A stretch of 64,000 nt of DNA, taken from assembly GCF_003943935.1 (NCBI RefSeq), contig NZ_RJOB01000005.1:124001-188000 (forward strand). The letters run 5' to 3'. Under the pieces are notes generated by a model. It searched no databases. It saw only the letters and a program-made list of their open reading frames with translations, and was not told the origin of the DNA. Of the stretch, positions 27,386 to 37,264 are shown one piece after another. Each line of letters begins with the position of its first letter. The first letter of the stretch is position 1. The DNA is from Streptococcus mitis. GTDB lineage: Bacteria > Bacillota > Bacilli > Lactobacillales > Streptococcaceae. Both the position numbers and the translations under genes were made by a program.

Positions 27386-28204
27386 ATGGTCAAATTGTGG
27401 AGACGTTATAAACCCTTTATTAATGCAGGGATTCAGGAGTTGATTACCTATCGAGTCAACTTTATTCTCTATCGGATTGGCGATGTTATGGGGGCTTTTG
27501 TGGCTTTTTATCTCTGGAAGGCTGTCTTTGACTCCTCACAGGAGTCCTTGATTCAGGGTTTCAGTATGGCGGATATCACCCTCTACATCATCATGAGTTT
27601 TGTGACCAATCTTCTGACTAGGTCGGATAGCTCCTTTATGATTGGGGAGGAGGTCAAGGATGGTTCCATTATCATGCGATTGTTGCGACCAGTGCATTTT
27701 GCGGCATCTTACCTTTTTACAGAGCTTGGCTCCAAGTGGTTGATTTTTATCTCTGTTGGACTGCCATTTTTAAGTGTTATTGTATTGATGAAAATCTTAT
27801 CTGGGCAAGGGGTTGTAGAAGTACTGGGATTAACCATCATTTATCTCTTTAGCTTAATCCTAGCTTACCTGATTAACTTTTTCTTTAATATCTGTTTTGG
27901 TTTTTCTGCCTTTGTGTTTAAAAATCTTTGGGGTTCCAATCTACTCAAGACTTCCATAGTGGCCTTTATGTCTGGCAGTTTGATTCCCTTGGCTTTCTTT
28001 CCAAAGGTTGTTTCAGATATTCTGTCCTTCTTGCCTTTTTCATCCTTGATTTATACTCCGGTCATGATCATTGTTGGGAAATACGATGCCAGTCAGATGA
28101 TTCAGGCGCTCGCTTTGCAGTTTTTCTGGCTCTTAGTGATGATGGGCTTGTCTCAGTTGATTTGGAAACGGGTCCAGTCCTTTATCACCATTCAAGGAGG
28201 TTAG
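27386..28204 (+). CDS. ABC-2 family permease (DUF990 type), subunit 1
   Basis: 272 residues with six hydrophobic segments and no large soluble domain. The N-terminal NAGIQELITYRVNFILYRIGDVMGAFVAFYLW is the typical DUF990 opening, and EEVKDGSIIMRLLRPVHF is the coupling helix region. It would form a heterodimer with the next gene. Starts one base after the ATPase stop. Confidence 0.88.
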   Translation: MVKLWRRYKPFINAGIQELITYRVNFILYRIGDVMGAFVAFYLWKAVFDSSQESLIQGFSMADITLYIIMSFVTNLLTRSDSSFMIGEEVKDGSIIMRLLRPVHFAASYLFTELGSKWLIFISVGLPFLSVIVLMKILSGQGVVEVLGLTIIYLFSLILAYLINFFFNICFGFSAFVFKNLWGSNLLKTSIVAFMSGSLIPLAFFPKVVSDILSFLPFSSLIYTPVMIIVGKYDASQMIQALALQFFWLLVMMGLSQLIWKRVQSFITIQGG

Positions 28205-28205
28205 T

Positions 28206-28991
28206 ATGAAAAAATATCAACGCATGCATCTGATTTTTATCAGACAGTACATCAAACAAATCATGGAATACAAGGTCGATTTTGTGGTTGGTGTCTTGGG
28301 AGTCTTTCTGACCCAAGGCTTGAACCTCTTGTTTCTCAATGTCATCTTTCAACACATCCCTTCCCTAGAAGGTTGGACTTTTCAAGAAATTGCCTTTATT
28401 TATGGATTTTCCTTGATTCCTAAGGGTTTTGACCATCTCTTTTTTGACAATCTTTGGGCTCTAGGACAGCGCTTGGTGCGAAAAGGAGAATTTGATAAGT
28501 ACCTGACGCGTCCCATCAATCCCCTCTTCCACATCCTAGTCGAAACTTTTCAGATTGATGCCTTGGGCGAACTATTGGTCGGTGGAATTTTACTAGCGAC
28601 AACAGTATCAAGCATTGCTTGGAGCTTTCCAAAATTTTTACTTTTCCTAGTCTGCATACCATTTGCGACCTTGATTTATACTTCTTTGAAAATCGCGACA
28701 GCCAGCATCGCTTTTTGGACCAAGCAATCAGGAGCTATGATTTACATTTTTTATATGTTTAATGATTTTGCCAAGTACCCGATTTCCATTTACAATTCGC
28801 TTCTTCGTTGGTTGATCAGCTTTATCGTGCCTTTTGCCTTTACGGCCTACTATCCTGCCAGCTATTTCTTGCAGGACAAGGATGTAATCTTTAACATCGG
28901 AGGTTTGATGTTGATTTCCCTTGTTTTCTTTGTCATTTCCCTTAAACTTTGGGATAGGGGCTTAGATGCCTATGAAAGTGCGGGTTCGTAA
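28206..28991 (+). CDS. ABC-2 family permease (DUF990 type), subunit 2
   Basis: 261 residues, six hydrophobic segments. RQYIKQIMEYKVDFVVGVLGVFLTQ and LVRKGEFDKYLTRPINPLFHIL parallel the corresponding parts of subunit 1, so the two are paralogous halves of the channel. AAGGAGG overlaps the end of the previous gene. A terminator follows 14 bp after the stop. Confidence 0.88.
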   Translation: MKKYQRMHLIFIRQYIKQIMEYKVDFVVGVLGVFLTQGLNLLFLNVIFQHIPSLEGWTFQEIAFIYGFSLIPKGFDHLFFDNLWALGQRLVRKGEFDKYLTRPINPLFHILVETFQIDALGELLVGGILLATTVSSIAWSFPKFLLFLVCIPFATLIYTSLKIATASIAFWTKQSGAMIYIFYMFNDFAKYPISIYNSLLRWLISFIVPFAFTAYYPASYFLQDKDVIFNIGGLMLISLVFFVISLKLWDRGLDAYESAGS

Positions 28992-29004
28992 ATAATAGAA
29001 TATC

Positions 29005-29033
29005 AAAGCCTTGTCTTAGGACAGGCTTTTTCT
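29005..29033 (+). terminator. Terminator of the ABC-2 operon
   Basis: AAAGCCTTGTC/GACAGGCTTTTT stem with a TTAG loop. Confidence 0.85.
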
Positions 29034-29104
29034 AATAGAGATGAAAATTTCTTGACATCTATTCTCAGATCGCTATATTGTAAGTGTAATCGCCGATTTA
29101 GCTT

Positions 29105-29265
29105 ATACTCTTCGAAAATCTTTTCAAACCACGTCAGCTTCCATCTGCAACCTCAAAACAGTGTTTTGAGCTGACTTCGTCAGTTCTATCTACAACCTAA
29201 AAGCAGTGCTTTTAGCAACCTACGGCTAGCTTCCTAGTTTGTTCTTTGATTTTCATTGAGTATTA
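29105..29265 (-). repeat. BOX element with two boxB units
   Basis: Termini ATACTCTTCGAAAATC and CATTGAGTATTA. Two boxB cores are visible, CTCAAAACAGTGTTTTGAG and a variant CTAAAAGCAGTGCTTTTAG that keeps its palindrome by paired changes. Confidence 0.92.
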
Positions 29266-29348
29266 GTTGCTAGAGCAAGACACTCGTAAAGCCTAGGCTA
29301 CAGGTGAAGACATGACTGAGGATTTGAAAAATTAGATATGTAGAAAAT

Positions 29349-29380
29349 AACCGTTAAGTCTTATTCTTAGCGGTTTTTTA
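29349..29380 (+). terminator. Stand-alone terminator upstream of prtA
   Basis: ACCGTTAAG and CTTAGCGGT form the stem, followed by TTTTTTA. It follows a gene remnant rather than a gene. Confidence 0.7.
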
Positions 29381-29568
29381 TATTGTTTAATAGCGCTGAT
29401 ATTTCATCAATGATGTTTGACTTTGTGATGTTGCTAGTGCTTTAAGTTGATTGCTACTATTTTTGATGGTGTGAATGTTCTGATAATATTCCCCAGTTAA
29501 CTACGAAAGTTTTTGATTCTATATTTTTAATGCGTGTTAAAAAATAAATTAATGCATGTTAATTTTTC

Positions 29569-29597
29569 TTGACTTAAATTTTTTTAATTGATATACT
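29569..29597 (+). promoter_or_regulatory. prtA promoter with a possible PsaR-type operator
   Basis: TTGACT (29569-29574), a 17-base spacer and TATACT (29592-29597) with TGA before it. The -35 is within CTTGACTTAAATT, similar to the CTTGACTTAA core I recall for the Mn2+-responsive repressor PsaR, which controls prtA in pneumococcus. Near-repeats TGCGTGTTAA and TGCATGTTAA lie just upstream (29531-29562). Confidence 0.55.
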
Positions 29598-29738
29598 ATT
29601 TTTCAGAGAGCTAACAATTATATATAAATGTACTACTCTATTTCCTAGATAATACTTAGTAAAACTTTTTATAACAAAGGCTAGCAAAGTTAAAGTTTTC
29701 TATCTATTGGAAGTTAAATAAATATGTAAGGAATTAAA

Positions 29739-32700
29739 ATGAAAAAAAGTACAGTATTGTCATTAACCACAGCTGCAGTTATTTTAGCAGCATATGTCCC
29801 TAATGAGGTAGTTTTAGCAGACACATCTAGCTCGGAAGATGCTTTAACTATCTCTGATAAAGAAAAAGTAGTAGATAAACAAAAAGAAAACAAAGAAAAA
29901 CTTGAAGATATTCATAATACTATAGAAACTTCAAAGGATACTGAAGAGAAGAAAACAACGGTTATTGAGGAAAAAGAAGTTGTTAGTAAAGAATCTGTGA
30001 TAGATAACAAAACTAGCAATGAAGAAGAAAAAATCAAAGAAGATTCCAATCAATCCAAAGAAGATAAAGTGGACTCGTCTGCAAGTAAAGACCCAGAAAG
30101 TCCCCAAAAAGAGGATAAACTTGTCTATATTGCTGAATTTAAAGATAAAGAATCTGGAGAAAAAGCAATCAAGGAATTATCCAATCTTAAGGATACAAAA
30201 GTTTTATATACTTATGATACGGTTTTTAATGGTGTTGCAATAGAAACAACTCCAGATAATCTGGACAAAATTAAACTAATAGAAGGTATCTCATCGGTTG
30301 AACGATCACAAAAAGTCCAGCCAATGATGAATCATGCCAGAAAGGAAATTGGAGTTGAAGAGGCTATAGATTACCTAAAATCTATCAATGCTCCATTTGG
30401 GAAAAACTTTGATGGTCGGGGTATGGTCATTTCAAACATCGATACTGGGACAGATTATAGGCATAAGGCTATGAGAATCGATGATGATGCCAAAGACTCA
30501 ATGAGATTTAAAAAAGAAGACTTAAAAGGTACTGATAAAAATTATTGGTTGAGTGATAAAATTCCTCATGCTTTCAATTATTATAATGGTGGTAAAATTA
30601 CTGTAGAAAAAGCTGATGATGGAAGCGATTATTTTGATCCACATGGAATGCATATTGCAGGGATTCTTGCGGGAAATGATACTGAAAAAGATATTAAAAA
30701 CTTTAACGGAATAGATGGAATTGCGCCTAATGCACAGATCTTCTCTTATAAAATGTACTCTGACGCAGGATCTGGCTTCGCAGGAGATGAAACAATGTTT
30801 CATGCTATTGAAGATTCGATCAAACACAATGTCGATGTTGTTTCGGTATCATCTGGCTTTACAGGAACAGGTCTTGTAGGTGAGAAATATTGGGAAGCTA
30901 TTAGAGCGTTAAGAAAAGCAGGCATTCCAATGGTTGTAGCTACGGGTAACTATGCGACTTCTGCTTCAAGTTCTTCATGGGATTTAGTGGCAAATAATAA
31001 TCTGAAAATGACCGACACTGGAAATGTAACACGAACTGCAGCACATGAAGATGCGATAGCGGTCGCTTCTGCTAAAAATCAGACAGTTGAGTTTGATAAA
31101 GTCAACATAGGTGGAGAAAATTTTAAATACAGAAATATAGGGGCCTTTTTCGATAAGAATAAAATCACAACAAATGAAGACGGTTCAAAAGCTCCTAGTA
31201 AATTAAACTTTGTATATATAGGCAAAGGTCAAGACCAAGATTTGATAGGATTGGATCTTAAGGGCAAAATTGCAGTAATGGATCGAATTTATACCAAGGA
31301 TTTAAAAGATGCTTTTAAAAGAGCAACGGATAAGGGCGCACGCGCCATTATGGTTGTAAATACTGTCAATTACTACAATAGAGATAATTGGACAGAGCTT
31401 CCAGCCATGGGATATGAAGCGGATGAAGGGACTAAAAGTCAAGTATTTTCAATTTCAGGAGATGATGGTGTAAAGCTATGGAACATGATTAATCCTGATA
31501 AAAAAACTGAGGTTAAAAGAAATAGTAAGGAAGATTTCAAAGATAAATTGGAGCAATACTATCCAATTGATATGGCCAGCTATAATTCTAATAAACCGAA
31601 TGTAGGTGACGAAAAAGAGATTGACTTTAAGTTTGCACCTGATACAGACAAAGAATTGTATAAAGAAGATGTCATAGTTCCAGCAGGATCTACATCTTGG
31701 GGACCGAGAACAGATTTACTTTTAAAGCCTGATGTCTCAGCACCAGGTAAAAATATTAAATCCACTCTCAATGTCATTAATGGGAAATCAACTTATGGTT
31801 ATATGTCAGGGACTAGTATGGCAACTCCAATCGTGGCAGCTTCTACTGTTTTGATTAGACCAAAGTTAAAGGAAATGCTTGAAAGACCTGCCTTGAAAAA
31901 TCTTAAGGGAGATGACAAAATAGACCTTACAAGTCTTACAAAAATAGCCCTACAAAATACTGCACGGCCTATGATGGATGCAACGTCTTGGAAAGAAAAA
32001 AGTCAATACTTTGCATCACCTAGACAACAGGGGGCAGGGCTAATTAATGTTGCTAATGCTTTGAGAAATGAAGTTGTAGCTACTTTTAAAAACACGGATT
32101 CTAAAGGTTTGGTAAACTCTTATGGTTCTATTTCTCTTAAAGAAATAAAAGGAGATAAAAAATACTTTACAATTAAGCTTCACAATACATCAAACAGACC
32201 TTTAACCTTTAAAGTTTCAGCATCAGCGGTAACTACAGATGCTCTAACTGATAGACTAAAACTGGATGAAACATACAAAGATGAAAAATATCCAGATGGT
32301 AAGCAAATTGTTCCAGAAATTCACCCAGAAAAAGTTAAAGGAGCCAATATCACATTTGAGCATGACACTTTCACTATAGGCCCAAATTCTAGCTTTGATT
32401 TAAATGCGGTTATAAACGTTGGAGAGGCTAAAAATAAAAATAAATTTGTAGAATCATTTATTCATTTTGAGTCAGTGGAAGAAATGGAAGCTCTAAACTC
32501 CAATGGGAAGAAAACAAATTTCCAACCTTCTTTATCGATGCCTCTAATGGGATTTGCTGGGGATTGGAACAAGGAACCAATCCTTGATAAATGGGCCTGG
32601 GAAGAGGGTTCAAAATCAAAAACAATGGAAGGTTATGATGATGATGGTAAACCAAAAATTCCAGGAACCTTAAATAAGGGAATTGGTGGAGAACATGGTA

Positions 32701-35700
32701 TAGATAAATTTAATCCAGCAGGAGTTATACAAAATAGAAAAGATAAAAATACAACATCCCTAGATCAAAATCCAGAATTATTTGCTTTCAATAACGAAGG
32801 GATCAACGCACCATCATCAAGTGGTTCTAATATTGCTAAAATTTATCCTTTAGATTCAAATGGAAATCCTCAAGATGCTCAACTTGAGAGAGGATTAACA
32901 CCTTCTCCACTTGTATTAAGAAGTGCAGAAGAAGGAATGATTTCAATAGTAAATACAAATAAAGAGGGAGAAAATCAAAGAGACTTAAAAGTCATTTCGA
33001 GAGAACACTTTGTTAAAGGAATTTTAAACTCTAAGAGAAATGATGCAAAGGGAATCAAATCTTCTAAGCTAAAAGTTTGGGGCGACTTGAAATGGGATGG
33101 ACTCATCTATAACCCTAGAGGTAGAGAAGAAAATGCCCCAGAAAGTAATGACAAAAAAGATCCTGCTACTAAGATACGAGGTCAATTTGAACCGATTGCA
33201 GAAGGTCAATATTTCTATAAATTTAAATATAGATTAACCAAGGATTACCCATGGCAGGTTTCCTATATTCCTGTAAAAATTGATAACACAGCCCCTAAGA
33301 TTGTTTCTATTGACTTTTCAAATCCTGAAAAAATTAAGCTGATCACAAAGGATACTTATCACAAGGTAAAAGATCAATACAAGAATGAAACTCTATTTGC
33401 GAGAGATCAAAAAGAACATCCTGAAAAATTTGACGAGATTGCAAACGAAGTTTGGTATGCTGGAGCTGCTCTGGTTAATGAAGATGGAGATGTTGAGAAA
33501 AATCTTGAAGTAACTTATGCAGGTGAGGGACAAGGAAGGAATAGGAAACTTGACAAAGACGGAAATACCATTTATGAAATTAATGGTGCAGGAGATTTAA
33601 GAGGAAAAATCATTGAAGTCATTGCATTAGATGGTTCTAGCAATTTCACAAAGATTCATAGAATTAAATTTGCTGATCATGCTGATGAAAAGGGGATGAT
33701 TTCCTATTATCTAGTAGATCCTGATCAAGATTCATCTAAATACCAAAAGCTTGGCGAGATTGCTGAATCTAAATTTAAAAATTTAGAAAATAGAAAAGAG
33801 GATAGTCTTAAAAAAGATACAACTGAAGTAGAACATCATCAAGAAAATGAAGAATCTATAGAAGAAAAATCTAGCTTGACTATTCATAAAACGATTTCAA
33901 CAATTAGAGAGTTTGAAAGTAAAGACTTGAAGAAACTCATTAAAAAGAAATTTAGAGAAGTTGATGACTTTACAAGTGAAACTGGTAAGAGAACAGAGGA
34001 ATACGATTATAAATACGATGATAAGGGAAATATCATTGCTTATGACGATGGTAGCGCCTTAGAATATGAAACTGAAAAACTTGACGAAATCAAATCAAAA
34101 ATTTATGGTGTTTTAAGCCCATCTAAAGATGGACACTTTGAAATTCTTGGAAAGATAAGTAATGTTTCTAAAAAGGCCAAGGTATACTATGGAAATAACT
34201 ATAAGTCTATAGAAATCAAAACGACCAAGTATGATTCCCAATCAAAAACGATGACATTTGATTTATACGCTAATATTAATGATATTGTGGATGGATTAGC
34301 TTTTGCAGGAGATATGAGATTCTTTGTTAAAGATGATAATCAGACAAAAGCTGAAACTAAAATTAGAATGCCTGAAAAAAATAAGGAAACTAAAACAGAA
34401 TATCCCTATGCATCAAGTTATGGGAATGTAATAGAATTAGGAGAAGGAGATCTTTCAAAAAACAAACCAAACAATTTAACGGAAATGGAATCTGGTAAAA
34501 TCTATTCTGATTCAGAAAAACAACAATATCTGTTGAAAGACAACATCATTCTAAGAAAAGGATATGCACTAAAAGTGACTACCTATAATCCTGGAAAAAC
34601 GGATATGTTAGAAGGAAATGGAGTCTATAACAAGGAAGATATAGAAAAAATCCAAAAGGCCAATCCTAATCTAAGAGTCCTTTCAGAAAAAATAATTTAT
34701 GCTGATAGTAGAAATGTTGAAGATGGAAGAAGTACTCAACCAGTATTAATGTCGGCTTTGGACGGCTTTAACATTGTAAGATATCAAGTGTTTACCTTTA
34801 AAATGAATGATAAAGGGGAGGCAATCGATAAAGATGGAAATCTTGTGACAGATTCTTCTAAACTTGTATTATTTGGTAAGGATGGTAAAGAGTACACTGG
34901 GGAGGATAAATCCAATGTAGAAGCTATAAAAGAGGATGGTTCTACGTTATTTATTGATGCAAAACCAGTAAACCTTTCAATGGATAAGAACTACTTTAAT
35001 CCATCTAAATCTAATAAAATTTATGTACGAAATCCAGAATTTTATTTAAGAGGTAAGATTTCTGATAAGGGTGGTTTTAACTGGGAGTTGAGAGTTAATG
35101 AATCTGTTGTAGATAATTATTTAATCTACGGAGATTTACACATTGATAACACTAGAGATTTTAACATTAAGCTTAATGTTAAAGACGGTGACATCATGGA
35201 CTGGGGAATGAAAGACTATAAAGCAAACGGATTCCCAGATAAGGTAACAGATATGGATGGAAATGTTTATCTTCAAACTGGCTATAGCGATTTGAACGCG
35301 AAAGCGGTTGGAGTACACTATCAATTTTTATATGATAATGTTAAACCAGAAGTAAACATTGATCCAAAAGGAAATACTAGTATCGAATATGCTAACGGAA
35401 AATCTGTAGTCTTTAACATCAATGATAAGAGAAATAATGGATTCAATGGTGAGATTCAAGAACGACATATTTATGTAAATGGAAAAGAATACAAATCATT
35501 GGATGATATTAAAGAACTAACAGATAAGACACTAAATATTAAGATTCTTGTAAAAGATTTTGCAAGAAATACAACCGTAAAAGAATTCATTTTAAACAAA
35601 GATACGGGAGAGGTGAGCGAACTAAAACCTCATACGGTAACTGTGACCATTCAAAATGGAAAAGAAATGAGTTCAACGATAGTGTCGGAAGAAGATTTCA

Positions 35701-36311
35701 TTTTACCTGTCTATAAGGGTGAATTAGAAAAAGGCTATCAATTTGATGGCTGGGAAATTGCTGGTTTCGAAGGGAAAAAAGACGCTGGCTATGTTATTAA
35801 TCTATCAAAAGATACCCTTATAAAACCTGTATTCAAGAAAATAGAGGAGAAAAAGGAGGAGGAAAATAAACCTACTTTTGATGTATCCAAAAAGAAAGAT
35901 AAGGTGCAAGCAAATCATAGTCAATTAGATGAAAATTACAAAAAGGAGGATTTACAAAGAGAAAATCATTCACACAAATCTGATTCAACTAAAGATGTCA
36001 AAACTACAGTTCCTGTACAAGTAAATTATAGTCAATTAGATGAAAGTCAAAGATCTGATTCAACTAAGGATGTTACAGCTACAGTTCCTGATAAAAATGA
36101 TAAAAACTTTGAAAATAAGAAGGAAGTTTATCTTAATGAACCAGAGAACATAGCTAATAAACATACCAATATCGATAGTAAATCGGATACTAACAATTCT
36201 GATAGATTGCCAAAAACCGGAACAGTTAGAGAAGGTTTTACACCATTCATTGCTGGAATAATGTTTACCGTAGGTGCATTTCTTGGATTGAAGAGAAAAG
36301 ATCAAGATTAA
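29739..36311 (+). CDS. prtA: Cell-wall-anchored subtilisin-like serine protease PrtA
   Basis: 2190 residues. Signal peptide (1-27, ending VVLA) without a YSIRK motif; Lys/Glu-rich propeptide to about 200 including an inhibitor_I9-like YIAEFKDKESGEKAI. The S8 domain has the triad D235 in SNIDTGTD, H302 in DPHGMHIAG and S693 in MSGTSMATP, with a protease-associated insert (about 480-610) between. C5a-peptidase-like Fn3 domains follow, then a long region of mixed beta modules, a Listeria-Bacteroides-type repeat (QFDGWEIAGFEG), a duplicated low-complexity linker, and LPKTG at 2157 with hydrophobic tail and RKDQD. It is degradative and adhesin-like at the surface. The gene is AT-rich compared with its neighbours. 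Confidence 0.95.
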   Translation: MKKSTVLSLTTAAVILAAYVPNEVVLADTSSSEDALTISDKEKVVDKQKENKEKLEDIHNTIETSKDTEEKKTTVIEEKEVVSKESVIDNKTSNEEEKIKEDSNQSKEDKVDSSASKDPESPQKEDKLVYIAEFKDKESGEKAIKELSNLKDTKVLYTYDTVFNGVAIETTPDNLDKIKLIEGISSVERSQKVQPMMNHARKEIGVEEAIDYLKSINAPFGKNFDGRGMVISNIDTGTDYRHKAMRIDDDAKDSMRFKKEDLKGTDKNYWLSDKIPHAFNYYNGGKITVEKADDGSDYFDPHGMHIAGILAGNDTEKDIKNFNGIDGIAPNAQIFSYKMYSDAGSGFAGDETMFHAIEDSIKHNVDVVSVSSGFTGTGLVGEKYWEAIRALRKAGIPMVVATGNYATSASSSSWDLVANNNLKMTDTGNVTRTAAHEDAIAVASAKNQTVEFDKVNIGGENFKYRNIGAFFDKNKITTNEDGSKAPSKLNFVYIGKGQDQDLIGLDLKGKIAVMDRIYTKDLKDAFKRATDKGARAIMVVNTVNYYNRDNWTELPAMGYEADEGTKSQVFSISGDDGVKLWNMINPDKKTEVKRNSKEDFKDKLEQYYPIDMASYNSNKPNVGDEKEIDFKFAPDTDKELYKEDVIVPAGSTSWGPRTDLLLKPDVSAPGKNIKSTLNVINGKSTYGYMSGTSMATPIVAASTVLIRPKLKEMLERPALKNLKGDDKIDLTSLTKIALQNTARPMMDATSWKEKSQYFASPRQQGAGLINVANALRNEVVATFKNTDSKGLVNSYGSISLKEIKGDKKYFTIKLHNTSNRPLTFKVSASAVTTDALTDRLKLDETYKDEKYPDGKQIVPEIHPEKVKGANITFEHDTFTIGPNSSFDLNAVINVGEAKNKNKFVESFIHFESVEEMEALNSNGKKTNFQPSLSMPLMGFAGDWNKEPILDKWAWEEGSKSKTMEGYDDDGKPKIPGTLNKGIGGEHGIDKFNPAGVIQNRKDKNTTSLDQNPELFAFNNEGINAPSSSGSNIAKIYPLDSNGNPQDAQLERGLTPSPLVLRSAEEGMISIVNTNKEGENQRDLKVISREHFVKGILNSKRNDAKGIKSSKLKVWGDLKWDGLIYNPRGREENAPESNDKKDPATKIRGQFEPIAEGQYFYKFKYRLTKDYPWQVSYIPVKIDNTAPKIVSIDFSNPEKIKLITKDTYHKVKDQYKNETLFARDQKEHPEKFDEIANEVWYAGAALVNEDGDVEKNLEVTYAGEGQGRNRKLDKDGNTIYEINGAGDLRGKIIEVIALDGSSNFTKIHRIKFADHADEKGMISYYLVDPDQDSSKYQKLGEIAESKFKNLENRKEDSLKKDTTEVEHHQENEESIEEKSSLTIHKTISTIREFESKDLKKLIKKKFREVDDFTSETGKRTEEYDYKYDDKGNIIAYDDGSALEYETEKLDEIKSKIYGVLSPSKDGHFEILGKISNVSKKAKVYYGNNYKSIEIKTTKYDSQSKTMTFDLYANINDIVDGLAFAGDMRFFVKDDNQTKAETKIRMPEKNKETKTEYPYASSYGNVIELGEGDLSKNKPNNLTEMESGKIYSDSEKQQYLLKDNIILRKGYALKVTTYNPGKTDMLEGNGVYNKEDIEKIQKANPNLRVLSEKIIYADSRNVEDGRSTQPVLMSALDGFNIVRYQVFTFKMNDKGEAIDKDGNLVTDSSKLVLFGKDGKEYTGEDKSNVEAIKEDGSTLFIDAKPVNLSMDKNYFNPSKSNKIYVRNPEFYLRGKISDKGGFNWELRVNESVVDNYLIYGDLHIDNTRDFNIKLNVKDGDIMDWGMKDYKANGFPDKVTDMDGNVYLQTGYSDLNAKAVGVHYQFLYDNVKPEVNIDPKGNTSIEYANGKSVVFNINDKRNNGFNGEIQERHIYVNGKEYKSLDDIKELTDKTLNIKILVKDFARNTTVKEFILNKDTGEVSELKPHTVTVTIQNGKEMSSTIVSEEDFILPVYKGELEKGYQFDGWEIAGFEGKKDAGYVINLSKDTLIKPVFKKIEEKKEEENKPTFDVSKKKDKVQANHSQLDENYKKEDLQRENHSHKSDSTKDVKTTVPVQVNYSQLDESQRSDSTKDVTATVPDKNDKNFENKKEVYLNEPENIANKHTNIDSKSDTNNSDRLPKTGTVREGFTPFIAGIMFTVGAFLGLKRKDQD
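35904..36089 (+). repeat. Degenerate tandem duplication in the PrtA wall-spanning linker
   Basis: Units 35904-36014 and 36015-36089 encode versions of VQANHSQLDE...SDSTKDV.TTVP. The first has an extra Lys/His-rich insert of 12 codons. Confidence 0.7.
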
Positions 36312-36567
36312 GACCAAAGCTATAGATGAAAAAAATGCTTTATGTACTGAGATGGTGTGATGATGAAACAGTTTTGTGAAAATAGCCATTTATAATTCAA
36401 TAATTCAATTATTTAGTTTACTTTACTATTGGTACTCTTTTTGGATTTAGTAATGGACTTAGTTTTGATAACTAATGAATTGATTGAAAGGGTTAGTATT
36501 GACAATATTGATTAGCAAATAGAGTCTATCAAAATTTAAAGGATAATAGAGGTGATGAGATAATTTC

Positions 36568-36608
36568 AAGGAATTAAGTAGCGTTTGGTTGCTTAATTCC
36601 TTTTTATT
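36568..36608 (+). terminator. Terminator downstream of prtA
   Basis: AAGGAATTAAG and CTTAATTCCTT arms of 11 bp with a T-rich tail. Confidence 0.8.
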
Positions 36609-36695
36609 TGGAAGGAAGTTTTTCACCTATTTCCTTATTTTATGGCTATTATTCAACCACTTAGACCGATATAGAGACCAGATAGGCAAAAGAAC

Positions 36696-36724
36696 TTGTT
36701 CTTGAAAAACTCCTCTGCTATAAT
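36696..36724 (+). promoter_or_regulatory. Promoter of the small membrane protein gene
   Basis: TTGTTC (36696-36701), 17 bases, then TATAAT (36719-36724) with an extended TGC. Confidence 0.65.
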
Positions 36725-36796
36725 GATTTGTGTAAGGGACGTGAGGCGTCGATACCAGATGGTTCAAGTTTCTAAAAAGAAATTGGAGAAAAAGAA

Positions 36797-37105
36797 ATGA
36801 AAAAATTATTGGGGATTGTATTTTTAATAGCAGCAGCGACAGTAGTGTATTTTGGTTCTGTTGGCTGGCCAAGTTTGGACGTCAACCTCTGGGCCCTGAT
36901 TCCGGTAGGCCTGTTCCTCTTTTTCACTCTAGAGAATCTTTTGAAAAAGGACTACAAGGCTAGTCTGATGTGTTTGATTATTGCCTTCATCATCGCAAAT
37001 GCAATTTTGGACCTTTTGCCAATTTCAAGTGGTCTAGTAATTGGTGCAGGCGTCCTAGCTTGTGTAGGTATTGGTTACCTCTTTCCGGATAAAGAGAGTA
37101 AATGA
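36797..37105 (+). CDS. Small membrane protein, LiaF transmembrane-domain-like
   Basis: 102 residues with four hydrophobic segments: the N-terminal LLGIVFLIAAATVVYFG, then LWALIPVGLFLFFTLENLL, a third at 55-75 and a fourth at 78-95, ending PDKESK. The WALIPVGLFL pattern resembles the membrane half of LiaF/DUF5668 proteins, but no soluble C-terminal domain is present. GGAGAAAAAGAAATG provides a start. Function unknown. Confidence 0.65.
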   Translation: MKKLLGIVFLIAAATVVYFGSVGWPSLDVNLWALIPVGLFLFFTLENLLKKDYKASLMCLIIAFIIANAILDLLPISSGLVIGAGVLACVGIGYLFPDKESK

Positions 37106-37114
37106 GATACTGTA

Positions 37115-37264
37115 ATACTCAATGAAAATCCAAGAGCAAACTAGGAAGCTAGCCATAGGCTTCTCAAAACACTGTTTTGAGGTTGTAGATAAGACTGACG
37201 AATCAGTCACATGTATACGGCAAGGCGATGCTGACGTGGTTCGAAGAGATTTTCTAAGAGTATA
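37115..37264 (+). repeat. BOX element (A-B-C, plus orientation)
   Basis: ATACTCAATGAAAATCCAAG at the start, one boxB (CTCAAAACACTGTTTTGAG) and the end TTCTAAGAGTATA. It begins 10 bp after the small membrane gene. Confidence 0.92.

Larger units (their letters stand above)
28992..29738. other. Non-coding stretch before prtA
   Basis: 747 bp: a terminator, an orphan promoter (TTGACA at 29052-29057, 16-base spacer, TATATT), a two-boxB BOX element, a short unrecognised remnant with a stop-bounded GEDMTEDLKN reading near 29306-29335, another terminator, then the prtA promoter. No intact gene is seen. Confidence 0.6.
36312..36796. other. Gap between prtA and the small membrane gene
   Basis: 485 bp of AT-rich sequence with a terminator at 36568-36608 and a promoter at 36696-36724. 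No gene is recognised; the 250 bp after the prtA stop look like degraded sequence. Confidence 0.5.

Noticed and set aside
29530..29562. TGCGTGTTAA/TGCATGTTAA as an IS or phage attachment site
   Set aside because: Only a short near-repeat without flanking integrase or element; better read as a possible operator.
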